The position numbers and the translations under genes are program-made. From Paenibacillus assamensis DSM 18201 (GTDB taxonomy: Bacteria > Bacillota > Bacilli > Paenibacillales > Paenibacillaceae), in NCBI RefSeq assembly GCF_000422445.1, contig NZ_AULU01000006.1, positions 1-64,000 on the forward strand: a stretch of 64,000 nt of DNA, read 5' to 3'. Of the stretch, positions 51,213 through 59,574 are shown in pieces. Position 1 is the first letter of the stretch; each line of letters opens with the position of its first letter. The notes beneath the pieces were generated by a model. That model saw only the letters and a list, made by a program, of their open reading frames with translations. It searched no databases and was not told the DNA's origin.

Positions 51213-51513
51213 TATAAAAAAACTCTCATCCACATACTACTTCCGTAGTAAGGGACGAGAGTTTAGATCGTGGTGCCACCCTAGTTCGTTGTCCGTTCGC
51301 ACGGTCAACCTTGTTATCTCTTACGAGATGAGAATGGTAACGGATTCTAGCCGATTGAACCTACTAATTCTCATGAGAAATAGAAAGTTTCAGTCCAATT
51401 ACTCGGGAACGCTAGAGCAAGATCATCCACCACCGATTCGCACCTTCCATCGGCTCTCTGTAAGCTTCATGACTGCTCGTTTCCTTCATCGTACTTTTAC
51501 GAACATGAAATTT
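51213..51513 (-). promoter_or_regulatory. T-box riboswitch of serA
   Basis: On the minus strand the leader contains the T-box AGGGTGGCACCACG (plus coordinates 51282-51269). The terminator hairpin follows, AAACTCTCGTCC pairing with GGATGAGAGTTT and then T7 (down to 51213). Upstream, the stem I region contains AGAGAGCCGATGGAAGGTGC, and a candidate specifier area reads GTTCCCGAGTAA. Uncharged tRNA should promote read-through into serA. UCC (Ser) overlaps the specifier area, which fits the gene, but I could not fix the codon by folding. Confidence 0.92.
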
Positions 51514-51519
51514 TTTCTA

Positions 51520-51548
51520 ACTTTAACACGGTTCATAATTCGTGTCAA
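51520..51548 (-). promoter_or_regulatory. Sigma-A promoter of the serA leader
   Basis: Minus strand: consensus TTGACA (51548-51543), 17-bp spacer, TAAAGT (51525-51520). It places the transcript start near 51513, about 340 nt before serA. Confidence 0.75.
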
Positions 51549-51603
51549 TCATAACAATTGCCAAATTCGCAGAAGTTGTCAAATTGCTTCCTAATTCCTG
51601 TAG

Positions 51604-51633
51604 TTGTGCGATTATTCTCGAATTTGATATGAT
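51604..51633 (+). promoter_or_regulatory. Promoter of the CPBP protease gene
   Basis: TTGTGC (51604-51609), 18-bp spacer, TATGAT (51628-51633). A hairpin CTATTCT-CGACA-AGAATAG (51645-51663) follows in the leader and could be an operator or RNA structure. Confidence 0.5.
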
Positions 51634-51693
51634 ACATTTATGGTCTATTCTCGACAAGAATAGCCATAAGCTACATAGAACAGTAGGGATGGA

Positions 51694-52284
51694 ATGAAAC
51701 AAAAGTGGAAAGCGTTCAAAGAACAGCAAGCACGAATTGGCGAATTGGATGATCGAACGTTACTGTTGAATTTATATCTGACTCAAGCGATTACACTTAT
51801 CATAGGGATTGTATGGATATGGTTGCAACAGCGCAGTCCATTTGAACTGCTACAGTTTCCCAATCACGCGCAGCCGTGGTTATGGGGGATAGGCTTAGCT
51901 GCAATTGTTATTGTCGTTGACTTGTTAATCTCCCGATTCATTCCCGATGATGTTACCGATGATGGGGGTGTAAATGAACGACTGTTCCGTGAACGGCCAG
52001 TCTGGCATATATTTATTATAGCTCTGATCGTCAGTATTTGTGAGGAGCTGCTGTTTCGTGGTGCAATTCAATTTGCACTAGGACCTTATTGGACGAGTAT
52101 TTTGTTTGCAGCTATACATGTTCGATATTTACGACATTGGGTACCAACCGCTCTTGTGTTTAGTATTAGCTATGCGATGGGCCTTATGTATGAATGGACA
52201 GGATCACTGTGGGCGCCGATTATGGCACATTTTGCAATTGATTTTGTTATGGGATTAATATTGCGTTATCGGAGGGAAGCATGA
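51694..52284 (+). CDS. CPBP-family intramembrane metalloprotease (YpbD-like)
   Basis: A 196-residue polytopic protein with the CAAX protease/bacteriocin-processing (Abi) motifs EELLFRG (EExxxR), AAIHVRY and HFAIDF in three consecutive helices. The family includes prenyl-protein proteases and bacteriocin self-immunity proteins; the substrate here is unknown. Location beside serA and a YpbG-like gene matches B. subtilis ypbD. The ribosome site (AGGGATGGA) is mediocre. It overlaps the next gene by ATGA. Confidence 0.83.
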   Translation: MKQKWKAFKEQQARIGELDDRTLLLNLYLTQAITLIIGIVWIWLQQRSPFELLQFPNHAQPWLWGIGLAAIVIVVDLLISRFIPDDVTDDGGVNERLFRERPVWHIFIIALIVSICEELLFRGAIQFALGPYWTSILFAAIHVRYLRHWVPTALVFSISYAMGLMYEWTGSLWAPIMAHFAIDFVMGLILRYRREA

Positions 52285-52640
52285 CCGGGCAAGAACAACG
52301 TTATAGAACAGATATGGAATCAACCCCTCAGAGACGTAGAACGTACGGGATGTCAGAACAGGGCAGCAGCCAAGCGCTAAAAGCACTAAGGCTACTGAAA
52401 AAAAACGATACAGAAGTTCAGGCAGAGGAGACTAAGGAACAAGGTTTGCCTGCTGAAGCATTACATGAGTTAATTACAGCTAGGGAAGAAGAAGATCGTA
52501 CACTTCCTCCACGCAGTGCGTTGTATCCATCAAGCTCTGGACGATTGTCTAAGTGGTTTTATAATATTTTATTTATTTTGTTTGTTGTCTTATTAGTTGC
52601 TTTATTAATTTGGGGACGTCAAATTGTGGAGGGATCGTAA
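52281..52640 (+). CDS. Hypothetical tail-anchored membrane protein
   Basis: Of the 119 residues, the first 90 are hydrophilic and charged (TPQRRRTYG, LKKNDTEVQAEETKEQ) and the last 28 contain one membrane helix, WFYNILFILFVVLLVALLIW, leaving a very short outside tail. No family is recognised. The ATGA overlap with the CPBP gene and only 3 bp to the phosphoesterase gene show one operon; it may be a partner or substrate of the protease. Confidence 0.75.
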   Translation: MTGQEQRYRTDMESTPQRRRTYGMSEQGSSQALKALRLLKKNDTEVQAEETKEQGLPAEALHELITAREEEDRTLPPRSALYPSSSGRLSKWFYNILFILFVVLLVALLIWGRQIVEGS

Positions 52641-52643
52641 CGG

Positions 52644-53543
52644 ATGAAGGGCCTTGCTGCCGAGATTTTACTAGTTGTAAGCACAGCTATCAGTGGTGCG
52701 GGTCTCATATTGATATTGCTTGTGCTTTACATGAAAAAGGAAGCAAGCAGTTTTACCGTTACAGAAGAAGAAGTATTTGTGGATGATTTACCGCATCCTT
52801 GGGATGGTGTAAGGCTATTCTTGATTACTGATTTGCATAGAAGGCCGTTCACTGCTGAACATGTAAGCATTGTTGGACATTATCCTAGTGCAGAGCTTGT
52901 GTTGTTAGGCGGTGACATTATCGAAAATGGTGTGTCCATTGAACAGGTTATGACAAGCGTTGAACAATTAAAGAAGATCGGGCCTGTCGTAATGGTACAT
53001 GGTAACCATGATCACAAATGTAATACAGCCCAGTTGGATGCTGAACTGATAGAAGCTGGAGTTCAAATAGTAGACAACACAGCAGTACGCTTTGAGAAGG
53101 ATGGGGAATCGATCTGGATTTGTGGAATCGGCGACAGCAGCAGCGGGCACGCTAATGTGAACGCTGCGTTTACATCATCCAATTCAGATGCAAACTGTGC
53201 CATCGTCTTAGCTCATGATCCAGTAGTAATTCTTGAAAAGCTACCTTCTTATGTAAAGCTGGTATTGACAGGGCACACCCATGGTGGACAAATTAGATTA
53301 CCGATATATGGACCGTTAAGATTAAACGATTTTTATCGTCGATATTTGTCCGGTTGGTATGAAATAATATCCGATCATGTACCGGCTCACGTCTACAAGT
53401 TGTTCGTTAGCAATGGATTCGGTACATCACATGTGCCCCTCCGATGGAATGCAAAGCCTCAGGGTCACTTTATTACATTACGGCGATCCCCACAGCTTCC
53501 TTTATTTGAAGCGCATGTGGATAGAGAATTCAACCCACACTAA
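52644..53543 (+). CDS. Membrane-anchored metallophosphoesterase (YpbG-like)
   Basis: A 299-residue calcineurin-like phosphoesterase with an N-terminal membrane helix (EILLVVSTAISGAGLILILL). Metal motifs are LITDLHRR, GGDIIENG, VHGNHDHKC, VLAHDPV and LTGHTHGGQIRLP. The family includes YkuE and YpbG; the phosphoester hydrolysed is unknown. The CPBP-to-phosphoesterase order next to serA corresponds to the Bacillus ypb cluster. Confidence 0.85.
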   Translation: MKGLAAEILLVVSTAISGAGLILILLVLYMKKEASSFTVTEEEVFVDDLPHPWDGVRLFLITDLHRRPFTAEHVSIVGHYPSAELVLLGGDIIENGVSIEQVMTSVEQLKKIGPVVMVHGNHDHKCNTAQLDAELIEAGVQIVDNTAVRFEKDGESIWICGIGDSSSGHANVNAAFTSSNSDANCAIVLAHDPVVILEKLPSYVKLVLTGHTHGGQIRLPIYGPLRLNDFYRRYLSGWYEIISDHVPAHVYKLFVSNGFGTSHVPLRWNAKPQGHFITLRRSPQLPLFEAHVDREFNPH

Positions 53544-53577
53544 GAACTGATCCTATCATAACAAGGAGGGAACAGTA

Positions 53578-54027
53578 GTGAGGGTAACCACGTTTCTTAC
53601 AGGATTGACTATTGGGGCATTGGCTGGTATTTATTTGGCGGATCGCCGCTCGTTTGAGCAATTGCAGGCAAAGCTGCAAACTGCAGGAGATGTAGTAAAT
53701 GATGTAGTAGGCAAGGCGAAAAATCAAGTTGTAGAAACAGCGATTGAGTCATTCGCTCAAGGGACAAGCACTGTTGGAAACACTCTGGCGAAAACAAGTC
53801 AGGCTGTGACGTCTGCTGTAGTGAAAGAGCAACATACTCCGCGTCTTGAACAAATTAAGGAATTGATTGAACGGGACCCGGAAGTAAAGCGTCAAGTAGA
53901 TGCCATTCTGCGAGAAAGTGGAGCTTCACACGCTTTAGGTACAAGTGAAGCCCATGTGCCTGCTGTAGTGGCTGAAGCTGCAAAGTCGAGCCACAAAACT
54001 TCTGCACATCATCAATCGTCTCATTGA
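53578..54027 (+). CDS. YtxH-like protein
   Basis: The 149-residue protein begins RVTTFLTGLTIGALAGIYLA, a short glycine-rich membrane helix, then a long Ala/Gln/Val helical region with heptad-like repeats and a Ser/His-rich tail. This layout is that of YtxH-domain general-stress proteins, whose role is unclear. The GTG start is 8 nt after AAGGAGGG. A terminator follows at 54124. Confidence 0.65.
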   Translation: MRVTTFLTGLTIGALAGIYLADRRSFEQLQAKLQTAGDVVNDVVGKAKNQVVETAIESFAQGTSTVGNTLAKTSQAVTSAVVKEQHTPRLEQIKELIERDPEVKRQVDAILRESGASHALGTSEAHVPAVVAEAAKSSHKTSAHHQSSH

Positions 54028-54123
54028 AAGCGTAAGAACGAACGTGTGCCTCGTGCCAAACGAATACGGCGGAAGCATAGTTCATGAGTTGAATAACGAA
54101 ACAATGGCGTTACAAGCCAAGAA

Positions 54124-54157
54124 GAAGCCACTTCTGATAAGATCAGAAGTGGCTTTT
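54124..54157 (+). terminator. Terminator after the YtxH-like gene
   Basis: AAGCCACTTCTGAT pairs perfectly with ATCAGAAGTGGCTT, followed by TTT. The 54158-54316 remainder shows no gene. Confidence 0.92.
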
Positions 54158-54316
54158 TATGTTTTATCGCGTATGATATTGATCATGGAAGATCATTTTA
54201 ATACGTGCAAAACGTTGGAAACCATGATAACATGAATTACATAGAACTATTTTCAGCACATATTATATGTTGCTTCATAATCTGTTATAACCGATGTTGT
54301 AAAGGAGGGTCCTGTC

Positions 54317-54931
54317 ATGAAAATCGAACGTTTAAGTCAAGATAAGATTCGTATTTTCCTTACGTTTGATGATTTATCAGAGCGCGGGATCCAGCGGGAT
54401 GATCTGTGGCGTGAAATGTCAAAGCTACAGGATCTGTTTGCGGAGATGATGGATCAGGCTTATACTGAACTCGGATTTGACGCGACAGGCCCGCTAGCAG
54501 TTGAAGTATTTGCAATGCCAGCACAAGGGATGGTTGTTATTGTTACTCGCACTCGTCTTGATAACTTGAATATTTCAAGTCATGACGATGAAGATATGGA
54601 AGGCGTATATGAAATGGAAGTTACGTTAGAGGAGAGCGATACTGTGTTGTTTGCTTTCCGTGACTTTGAACATTTTATTGATGCGGCTCACGAAGTCAAT
54701 GGTCGATTTGACGTGTCGGGGGCACTATACCTATATAATGGTCAGTATATGTATCATTTGGACGGCGCTTCCATAGAACAGAGCCGTTTGCAAGCGCTTG
54801 TCGCTTTGCTAGCGGAGTTCGGAGAGGCGACCTCAGTAACGACTGCAGTGTTGGAAGAGTATGGGTCTTGCATTATGCCTGAGAATGCAATCACCTTGAC
54901 GTGCGAATACTTCAAACCGCGCGGGACATAA
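54317..54931 (+). CDS. MecA-family ClpC adaptor
   Basis: MecA and its paralogue YpbH (MecB) bring targets such as ComK to ClpCP and trigger ClpC assembly. The 204-residue protein has the N-terminal target-binding domain starting MKIERLSQDKIRIFLTFDDLSERGI and DLFAEMMDQAY, and the C-terminal ClpC-binding domain (FRDFEHFIDAAHEV, ALYLYNGQYMYHL). The neighbourhood before prsW and ypeB corresponds to ypbH in B. subtilis. AAAGGAGGG precedes the ATG. Confidence 0.88.
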   Translation: MKIERLSQDKIRIFLTFDDLSERGIQRDDLWREMSKLQDLFAEMMDQAYTELGFDATGPLAVEVFAMPAQGMVVIVTRTRLDNLNISSHDDEDMEGVYEMEVTLEESDTVLFAFRDFEHFIDAAHEVNGRFDVSGALYLYNGQYMYHLDGASIEQSRLQALVALLAEFGEATSVTTAVLEEYGSCIMPENAITLTCEYFKPRGT

Positions 54932-54950
54932 GTGTATGTCTAATTTAGTA

Positions 54951-54984
54951 AGAGTCCTCGGTCCATGATCGAGGCTCTTTTTTT
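54951..54984 (+). terminator. Terminator of the mecA-type gene
   Basis: AGAGTCCTCG pairs with CGAGGCTCT with one bulged base, followed by a run of T. Confidence 0.87.
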
Positions 54985-55100
54985 GAGTAATGACATGTTT
55001 CATATCGTCCTAAAATAAATACAATATGTTGCTAGTATATGCATAGCAGTTGGATATGGACACTGTTGGTTGCAGCATGTGATTCCGTAGGAGGTTAGCG

Positions 55101-55874
55101 ATGGCTGTGTTAAATATGTTTCACGAGATGTCCTTAACAATGAGTACAATACAGTCAAATGAAATGTCCACCCCTTTATTTTCTATTATTACGGCAGCAG
55201 TAGCTCCTGGAATTGCACTTTTGGTTTATTTTTATTTGAAGGATCGGTATCATGCTGAACCCATTCATGTAGTAATTCGCTTATTCCTAATCGGATTTCT
55301 AATCGTTTTGCCGATTATGATTATTCAGCATGGACTAGTATTGTCATGGGGAAAACAGCCATTTGTATTTTCATTCGTCATATCTGCCTTCGTTGAGGAA
55401 GGAGTAAAGTGGTTCGTCCTGTACCATATGATTTACAACCATGTAGAATTTGACGAACATTATGATGGGATTTTGTATGCAGTAGCTATTTCTTTAGGAT
55501 TTGCAACAATTGAGAATGTTCTTTATGCATGGCTGAATCAGGCGTCTTTTGCTTATTTGCTAATGCGCGCCTTGTTGCCTGTATCTGGTCATGCGCTCTT
55601 TGGTGTTCTAATGGGCTACTACATGGGAAAAAGCAAATTCACATTGCAAAAGGACAAAAAGAAGTTGCTGGCTTTTTCGTTCCTCGTTCCATTGTTCTGG
55701 CACGGTGTGTATGACATTATTTTAATGACAATGACTAAATACTGGCTGTGGTTTGTTGTGCCTTTAATGATATTCCTCTGGTATTTTGGTATGGGGAAGG
55801 TGAGGAAGGCGAATGCAGGTTCACCGCTTCGTATGGTAAAGCATGAAGAGGATCCGAGTCGGTTTAGACCATAG
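55101..55874 (+). CDS. prsW: Site-1 intramembrane protease PrsW
   Basis: PrsW cuts the anti-sigma factor RsiW in B. subtilis, starting release of sigma-W upon envelope stress. The 257-residue multi-helix protein has the family motifs EEGVKWF, YDGILYAVAISLGFATIENVLY and GHALFGVLMGYYMG, with the glutamates thought essential for activity. GGAGG precedes the ATG. No rsiW or sigW is nearby, so its target here is unknown. Confidence 0.88.
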   Translation: MAVLNMFHEMSLTMSTIQSNEMSTPLFSIITAAVAPGIALLVYFYLKDRYHAEPIHVVIRLFLIGFLIVLPIMIIQHGLVLSWGKQPFVFSFVISAFVEEGVKWFVLYHMIYNHVEFDEHYDGILYAVAISLGFATIENVLYAWLNQASFAYLLMRALLPVSGHALFGVLMGYYMGKSKFTLQKDKKKLLAFSFLVPLFWHGVYDIILMTMTKYWLWFVVPLMIFLWYFGMGKVRKANAGSPLRMVKHEEDPSRFRP

Positions 55875-55927
55875 AAAAAATGGAAATAATGAACTCGTAC
55901 TGTTCATTCCGTGGAGGGAGTGTTCCT

Positions 55928-56077
55928 ATGCGAGTTAAAGTGACGATAAGATGCAATTTATGCGGAGAAAAGTTTATCCTGCGAGGCAAGCGTGAAAAGG
56001 GCAAGATCGAAACAGGTTTTAAGCAGTGCTTATGTGATAATCGGGAGCATTTTGCGGTAGAAGAACAAGCTGAATAG
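55928..56077 (+). CDS. 49-residue zinc-ribbon-like protein
   Basis: The product starts MRVKVTIRCNLCGEKFILRG and contains a second cysteine pair in KQCLCDN, giving CxxC-x20-CxC, a likely zinc-binding knuckle. It is basic in the middle and acidic at the end. The ATG at 55928 is 9 nt after GGAGGG; longer in-frame starts lack a site. It occupies the place before ypeB where B. subtilis has sleB. Function unknown. Confidence 0.7.
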   Translation: MRVKVTIRCNLCGEKFILRGKREKGKIETGFKQCLCDNREHFAVEEQAE

Positions 56078-56176
56078 AGCGTGACGAAGAGATTCCATGG
56101 TATGTATAATCTGAATCCATTTCCAGCACAATACTAACACGATTAACTTGGAGCTGTGAAAGGAGACGTTTGTACG

Positions 56177-57511
56177 ATGTATAAACGATTTAGTGCCGTG
56201 ATGTTTCCGATCGTCACGCTTTTGCTTATTGGAGCGGTAGTGTGGGGGTATCAAGAGAATCAAGAAAAAAATGCAATTTTGCTTAAGGCCGAAAATCAGT
56301 ACCAGCGAGCGTTCCATGATTTGACGTTCCATGTGGATAAACTTCACGACCAAATTGGTCAGACGTTGGCTGTCCATTCATCTTCACAAGGAATGCAGCG
56401 CAAAGGACTAGTTAATGTGTGGCGCTTAACTAGCGAAGCTCAAAATGAGATTAATCAATTGCCATTGACCTTGCTTCCTTTTAGTGAAACAGAAGATTTC
56501 TTGTCTCGCATATCTAATTTCTCGTACCGCGCAGCTGTACGCGATATGACAAAAGAACCACTGTCAGATGAGGAACTCAAGACGTTGAAGACACTCTATG
56601 CGAACTCGGCTACAATAGCAAAAGATCTTGAACAGGTGCGTACAAAAGTACTTAGTAACAACCTCCGCTGGATGGATGTAGAAGTAGCGATGGCAACAGA
56701 AAATGAGCAGGCGGATAATACAATTATCGATGGTTTTAAGACGGTTGATAAAAAAGTAACTGAATATCCGGAAATTAATTGGGGGCCATCTGTCTCCAGT
56801 ATCTATACGAAGCGATCTGTAAGAATGCTGCAAGGTCCGCCAGCCACACAAGAAGAAATGAAGAAGAAAGCACTGGAATTAATGAAACCGCATTCTGTTA
56901 CCAATGTTCGCGTCAAAAAGAACGGCAATAGCCAAGAGCACGAAACTTATACGGTAAGTGCTGATCATAAGCATGGAGACGGCGGCATTATGATTGACTT
57001 TACGAAGCAAGGTCAACCGATGTCTTATATGGATACAAGGACTGTGAAAGGTTCTCGCGTGTCCATTGAGACTGCTGAATCCAAAGCTGAAAAGTATTTA
57101 GAGAAGCACGGGTACCAAGATTTTGAGGCAGTTCGATATCATGATCACCAAAATATCGCAAGCTTCACATTTGTCCCTGAAAAGCAAGATGTTTATTTAT
57201 ATCCACAAAAAATTCAAGTAAGAGTAGCATTGGATAATGGTGATATTACAGGGATTCAGGCAGCCGATTATCTTTATGGAGCAGAGGAAGTGAAATCTGT
57301 CTCCTTGAAGCCTAAGCTAACAGAGAAAGAAGCGCTAAAACGACTTAATAAAGATATCATTATCGAGGACAGCAACTTAGCGGTTATCAAAAATGAATTG
57401 TCCAAGTCAGTGCTGTGCTATGAATTTGTTGGCAAACAAGGAAGTCAAAAATACCGAGTCTTTATCAATGCAGATACGGGCGAGGAAGAGTCTATTGAGA
57501 CATTGAAATAA
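56177..57511 (+). CDS. ypeB: Spore germination protein YpeB
   Basis: YpeB is a spore-membrane protein that, in Bacillus, is required to place and stabilise the cortex-lytic enzyme SleB. The 444-residue product has an N-terminal membrane helix (FSAVMFPIVTLLLIGAVVWGY), a helical N-terminal domain, and three PepSY-like repeats in the C-terminal half (ETAESKAEKYLEKHGYQDF, TEKEALKRLNKDI and one near residue 235). ATG 56177 follows AAAGGAG. No sleB is adjacent. Confidence 0.9.
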   Translation: MYKRFSAVMFPIVTLLLIGAVVWGYQENQEKNAILLKAENQYQRAFHDLTFHVDKLHDQIGQTLAVHSSSQGMQRKGLVNVWRLTSEAQNEINQLPLTLLPFSETEDFLSRISNFSYRAAVRDMTKEPLSDEELKTLKTLYANSATIAKDLEQVRTKVLSNNLRWMDVEVAMATENEQADNTIIDGFKTVDKKVTEYPEINWGPSVSSIYTKRSVRMLQGPPATQEEMKKKALELMKPHSVTNVRVKKNGNSQEHETYTVSADHKHGDGGIMIDFTKQGQPMSYMDTRTVKGSRVSIETAESKAEKYLEKHGYQDFEAVRYHDHQNIASFTFVPEKQDVYLYPQKIQVRVALDNGDITGIQAADYLYGAEEVKSVSLKPKLTEKEALKRLNKDIIIEDSNLAVIKNELSKSVLCYEFVGKQGSQKYRVFINADTGEEESIETLK

Positions 57512-57546
57512 TAGTAAAGACAATGAAGGAAACGGAAATCTATGGG

Positions 57547-57579
57547 AATCGCCCTATCTATAGGATGGGGCGATTTTTT
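57547..57579 (+). terminator. Terminator of ypeB
   Basis: AATCGCCCTATC pairs with GATGGGGCGATT around a short loop, followed by TTTTT. Confidence 0.9.
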
Positions 57580-57663
57580 GTGTATATCTGTGACTTTTAT
57601 ACTATATATTTATGGAGCAAAAGGTACAGGAATGGTATAATTAGGACGGAGGGGAGTCCAATT

Positions 57664-58317
57664 ATGTTTCCAACTATTAATGATACTTTAATTATTCAAA
57701 CTGATTCTGCCAATCATCCAGGGGATTATAAGGCCCGTGTGTTGGATTTGGATGATTCTCACATCTGGATCGAAATTCCACTTAATCACGATACAGGCAA
57801 GTACGGAATATTTGTGAATACAGAAGTACTGCAAATTCGCTATAGTAAACACGAAGGAGCAGTGTTTCAATTTATGTCGAACATCGTTGCTAGAAAAGAA
57901 GCTGGTGTAAGAATGTTTGGCATAAGAATGCCGGCTGCTGAAGATATTCGTTCGACCCACCAGCGTTCTTTTTTACGAGTAAATGCTGAATTGGAAATTG
58001 CGATTCGTACGAGCGGCGGTCAAAAGCTGTTGGCTATTACAGAAGATATAAGTGGTGGTGGAATATCGTTCATCGTACCCAAACAAAATGAAACGTTACA
58101 ATTAGAGGAACAAATACATTGCTGGATGGTTGTTCCTTTCCGAAGTGGTGAGTATGAACATATTCCTTTTGTGGCTGAAGTGATTCGTATTGTGCAGAAG
58201 GATGAATCGACTGCAAACAGATTAAACATGATCAAGTTCCATCAAATAAGCGCTACTGACCAGCAGAAGATAATTCGTTTTTGCTTTGAAAGACAGCTCG
58301 TTCAACGCCGAGTGTAA
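57664..58317 (+). CDS. motI: PilZ-domain c-di-GMP receptor (YpfA/MotI)
   Basis: In B. subtilis this protein binds c-di-GMP and then acts as a clutch on the flagellar stator MotA. The 217-residue product has an N-terminal YcgR-type domain and a PilZ domain from about 100 with the c-di-GMP motifs HQRSFLRV (RxxxR) and EDISGGGISF (DxSxxG). The ATG follows GGAGGGGAG. An extended -10 TGGTATAAT (TATAAT at 57636-57641) lies just upstream. It is followed by a ypfB-like gene and cmk as in B. subtilis. Confidence 0.87.
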   Translation: MFPTINDTLIIQTDSANHPGDYKARVLDLDDSHIWIEIPLNHDTGKYGIFVNTEVLQIRYSKHEGAVFQFMSNIVARKEAGVRMFGIRMPAAEDIRSTHQRSFLRVNAELEIAIRTSGGQKLLAITEDISGGGISFIVPKQNETLQLEEQIHCWMVVPFRSGEYEHIPFVAEVIRIVQKDESTANRLNMIKFHQISATDQQKIIRFCFERQLVQRRV

Positions 58318-58429
58318 ACATAGTAGCGCAGAACGAAATTGTAAATCTATATACATAAAATGATTATACATAAGTTAGCTCGTATTACCGCACACTAATT
58401 CCACTTATTGTGAGGTTAGGGGTGTGGAG

Positions 58430-58684
58430 ATGACTAACAATTCGCAGGAGCAATTGCCTATCTGTTCTGAGCCGACTAAGGAATGTGAAGAACGTGATGA
58501 AGTCGATGATAATGCTGCTCAACGCCAATTGCTTTATCAGATTGACAATTGGAGTTCGAAGCTGTTGAAATTGCTCTTGATCGTTAGTTTGTTAGGAGTT
58601 GTTACTCAAGTTAGTATGCATATTCCTAAGTGTAGGAGCTGGTTTAGTAAAGTAGAAAGACTTGAAGGCGTTCCCTACAAATAA
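58430..58684 (+). CDS. Small membrane protein, YpfB/DUF5359-like
   Basis: The 84-residue protein has an acidic N-terminal half and one membrane helix (LLKLLLIVSLLGVVTQVSMH), ending in KVERLEGVPYK. The helix plus EGV-type end and its position between ypfA and cmk point to the DUF5359/YpfB family, although the N-terminal extension is longer than in B. subtilis. ATG 58430 is 8 nt from AGGGG. Function unknown. Confidence 0.6.
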   Translation: MTNNSQEQLPICSEPTKECEERDEVDDNAAQRQLLYQIDNWSSKLLKLLLIVSLLGVVTQVSMHIPKCRSWFSKVERLEGVPYK

Positions 58685-58753
58685 TAAATGTAGAAGATGA
58701 CTAATGAGTAAGTTTCGTGCTGTTTTCACCATTCATATCGGTCTTTGGGCCTT

Positions 58754-58814
58754 TTGCATCCTTTTTGTAAGGTGTGGTATAATTTTTACGTCTGCAGGCA
58801 ATGCCTGCTTTTTT
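58754..58814 (+). promoter_or_regulatory. cmk promoter with immediate intrinsic terminator
   Basis: TTGCAT (58754-58759), 18-bp spacer and extended -10 TGGTATAAT (TATAAT 58778-58783). Transcription would start near 58788-58790. Within a few bases comes GCAGGC-AAT-GCCTGC (58794-58808) followed by TTTTTT. The hairpin looks like a complete terminator inside the first 27 nt of RNA. It may attenuate cmk or end upstream transcription. Confidence 0.7.
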
Positions 58815-58868
58815 ATTGAAGCGCATGAAACATAGTGAAGTGTTATCAGGTAGAAAGGGGTAGACTCG

Positions 58869-59567
58869 TTGAAGCAAGCGTCACGATCCACTCAAACAAG
58901 AATCAATATTGCCATCGACGGGCCAGCAGGCGCAGGCAAAAGTACAGTTGCACGGCATGTTGCTCGTGAACTGGGTTATATTTATATTGATACAGGAGCC
59001 ATGTATCGAGCTGTTGCGTTACATATGAACCGGAGAGGCATTTCTCCAGACGAGCCTGAACGAGCTATCGAGGAAATGAAGCGGTTACAGGTGGAACTCA
59101 TACCTGGAGAAGATCGTCAATCCATATCGTTAAATGGCGAGGATGTTACGGAATTAATTCGTACACCTGAAGTAAGTCTTCAAGCCTCTAAATTCGCTCA
59201 AATTGCGTTAATTCGTGAGACGCTCGTACATATGCAGCGTCAACTTGCGGAACGCAAAGGAACGGTTATGGATGGCAGAGACATTGGAACTCATGTGCTT
59301 CCTCATGCAGAGCAGAAGTGGTTCTTAACTGCTACGGTGGAAGAGAGAGCTCGCCGACGCTATGTGGAATGGCAGGGGAAAGAGCAAATTACGATGGAAC
59401 AGCTCATAAAGGACATTGCCGAACGTGATCATCAGGATGCGACACGCGCTATCTCACCATTAAAGCAAGCCGACGACGCTATGTTGTTGGACACAACTTA
59501 TATGAGCATTGATGAGATTGTTCAACGCATGGTTAAGCAAGCTAACTCCTTATTGGATGGTGAGTGA
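58869..59567 (+). CDS. cmk: Cytidylate kinase
   Basis: CMP/dCMP kinase returns pyrimidine monophosphates to the nucleotide pool. The 232-residue protein has the P-loop INIAIDGPAGAGKSTVA, YIDTGAMYRAVALHM, the NMP-binding MDGRDIGTHVLP and a lid region ERARRRYVEW. The TTG start is 8 nt after AAAGGGG. It is followed at once by plsC and an S1-type gene, a common Firmicute order. Confidence 0.93.
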   Translation: MKQASRSTQTRINIAIDGPAGAGKSTVARHVARELGYIYIDTGAMYRAVALHMNRRGISPDEPERAIEEMKRLQVELIPGEDRQSISLNGEDVTELIRTPEVSLQASKFAQIALIRETLVHMQRQLAERKGTVMDGRDIGTHVLPHAEQKWFLTATVEERARRRYVEWQGKEQITMEQLIKDIAERDHQDATRAISPLKQADDAMLLDTTYMSIDEIVQRMVKQANSLLDGE

Positions 59568-59574
59568 TAGGCAT

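Noticed and set aside
54044-54235. 63-codon open frame between the YtxH-like and mecA-type genes
   Set aside because: It runs through the strong terminator at 54124-54157 and has no ribosome site.
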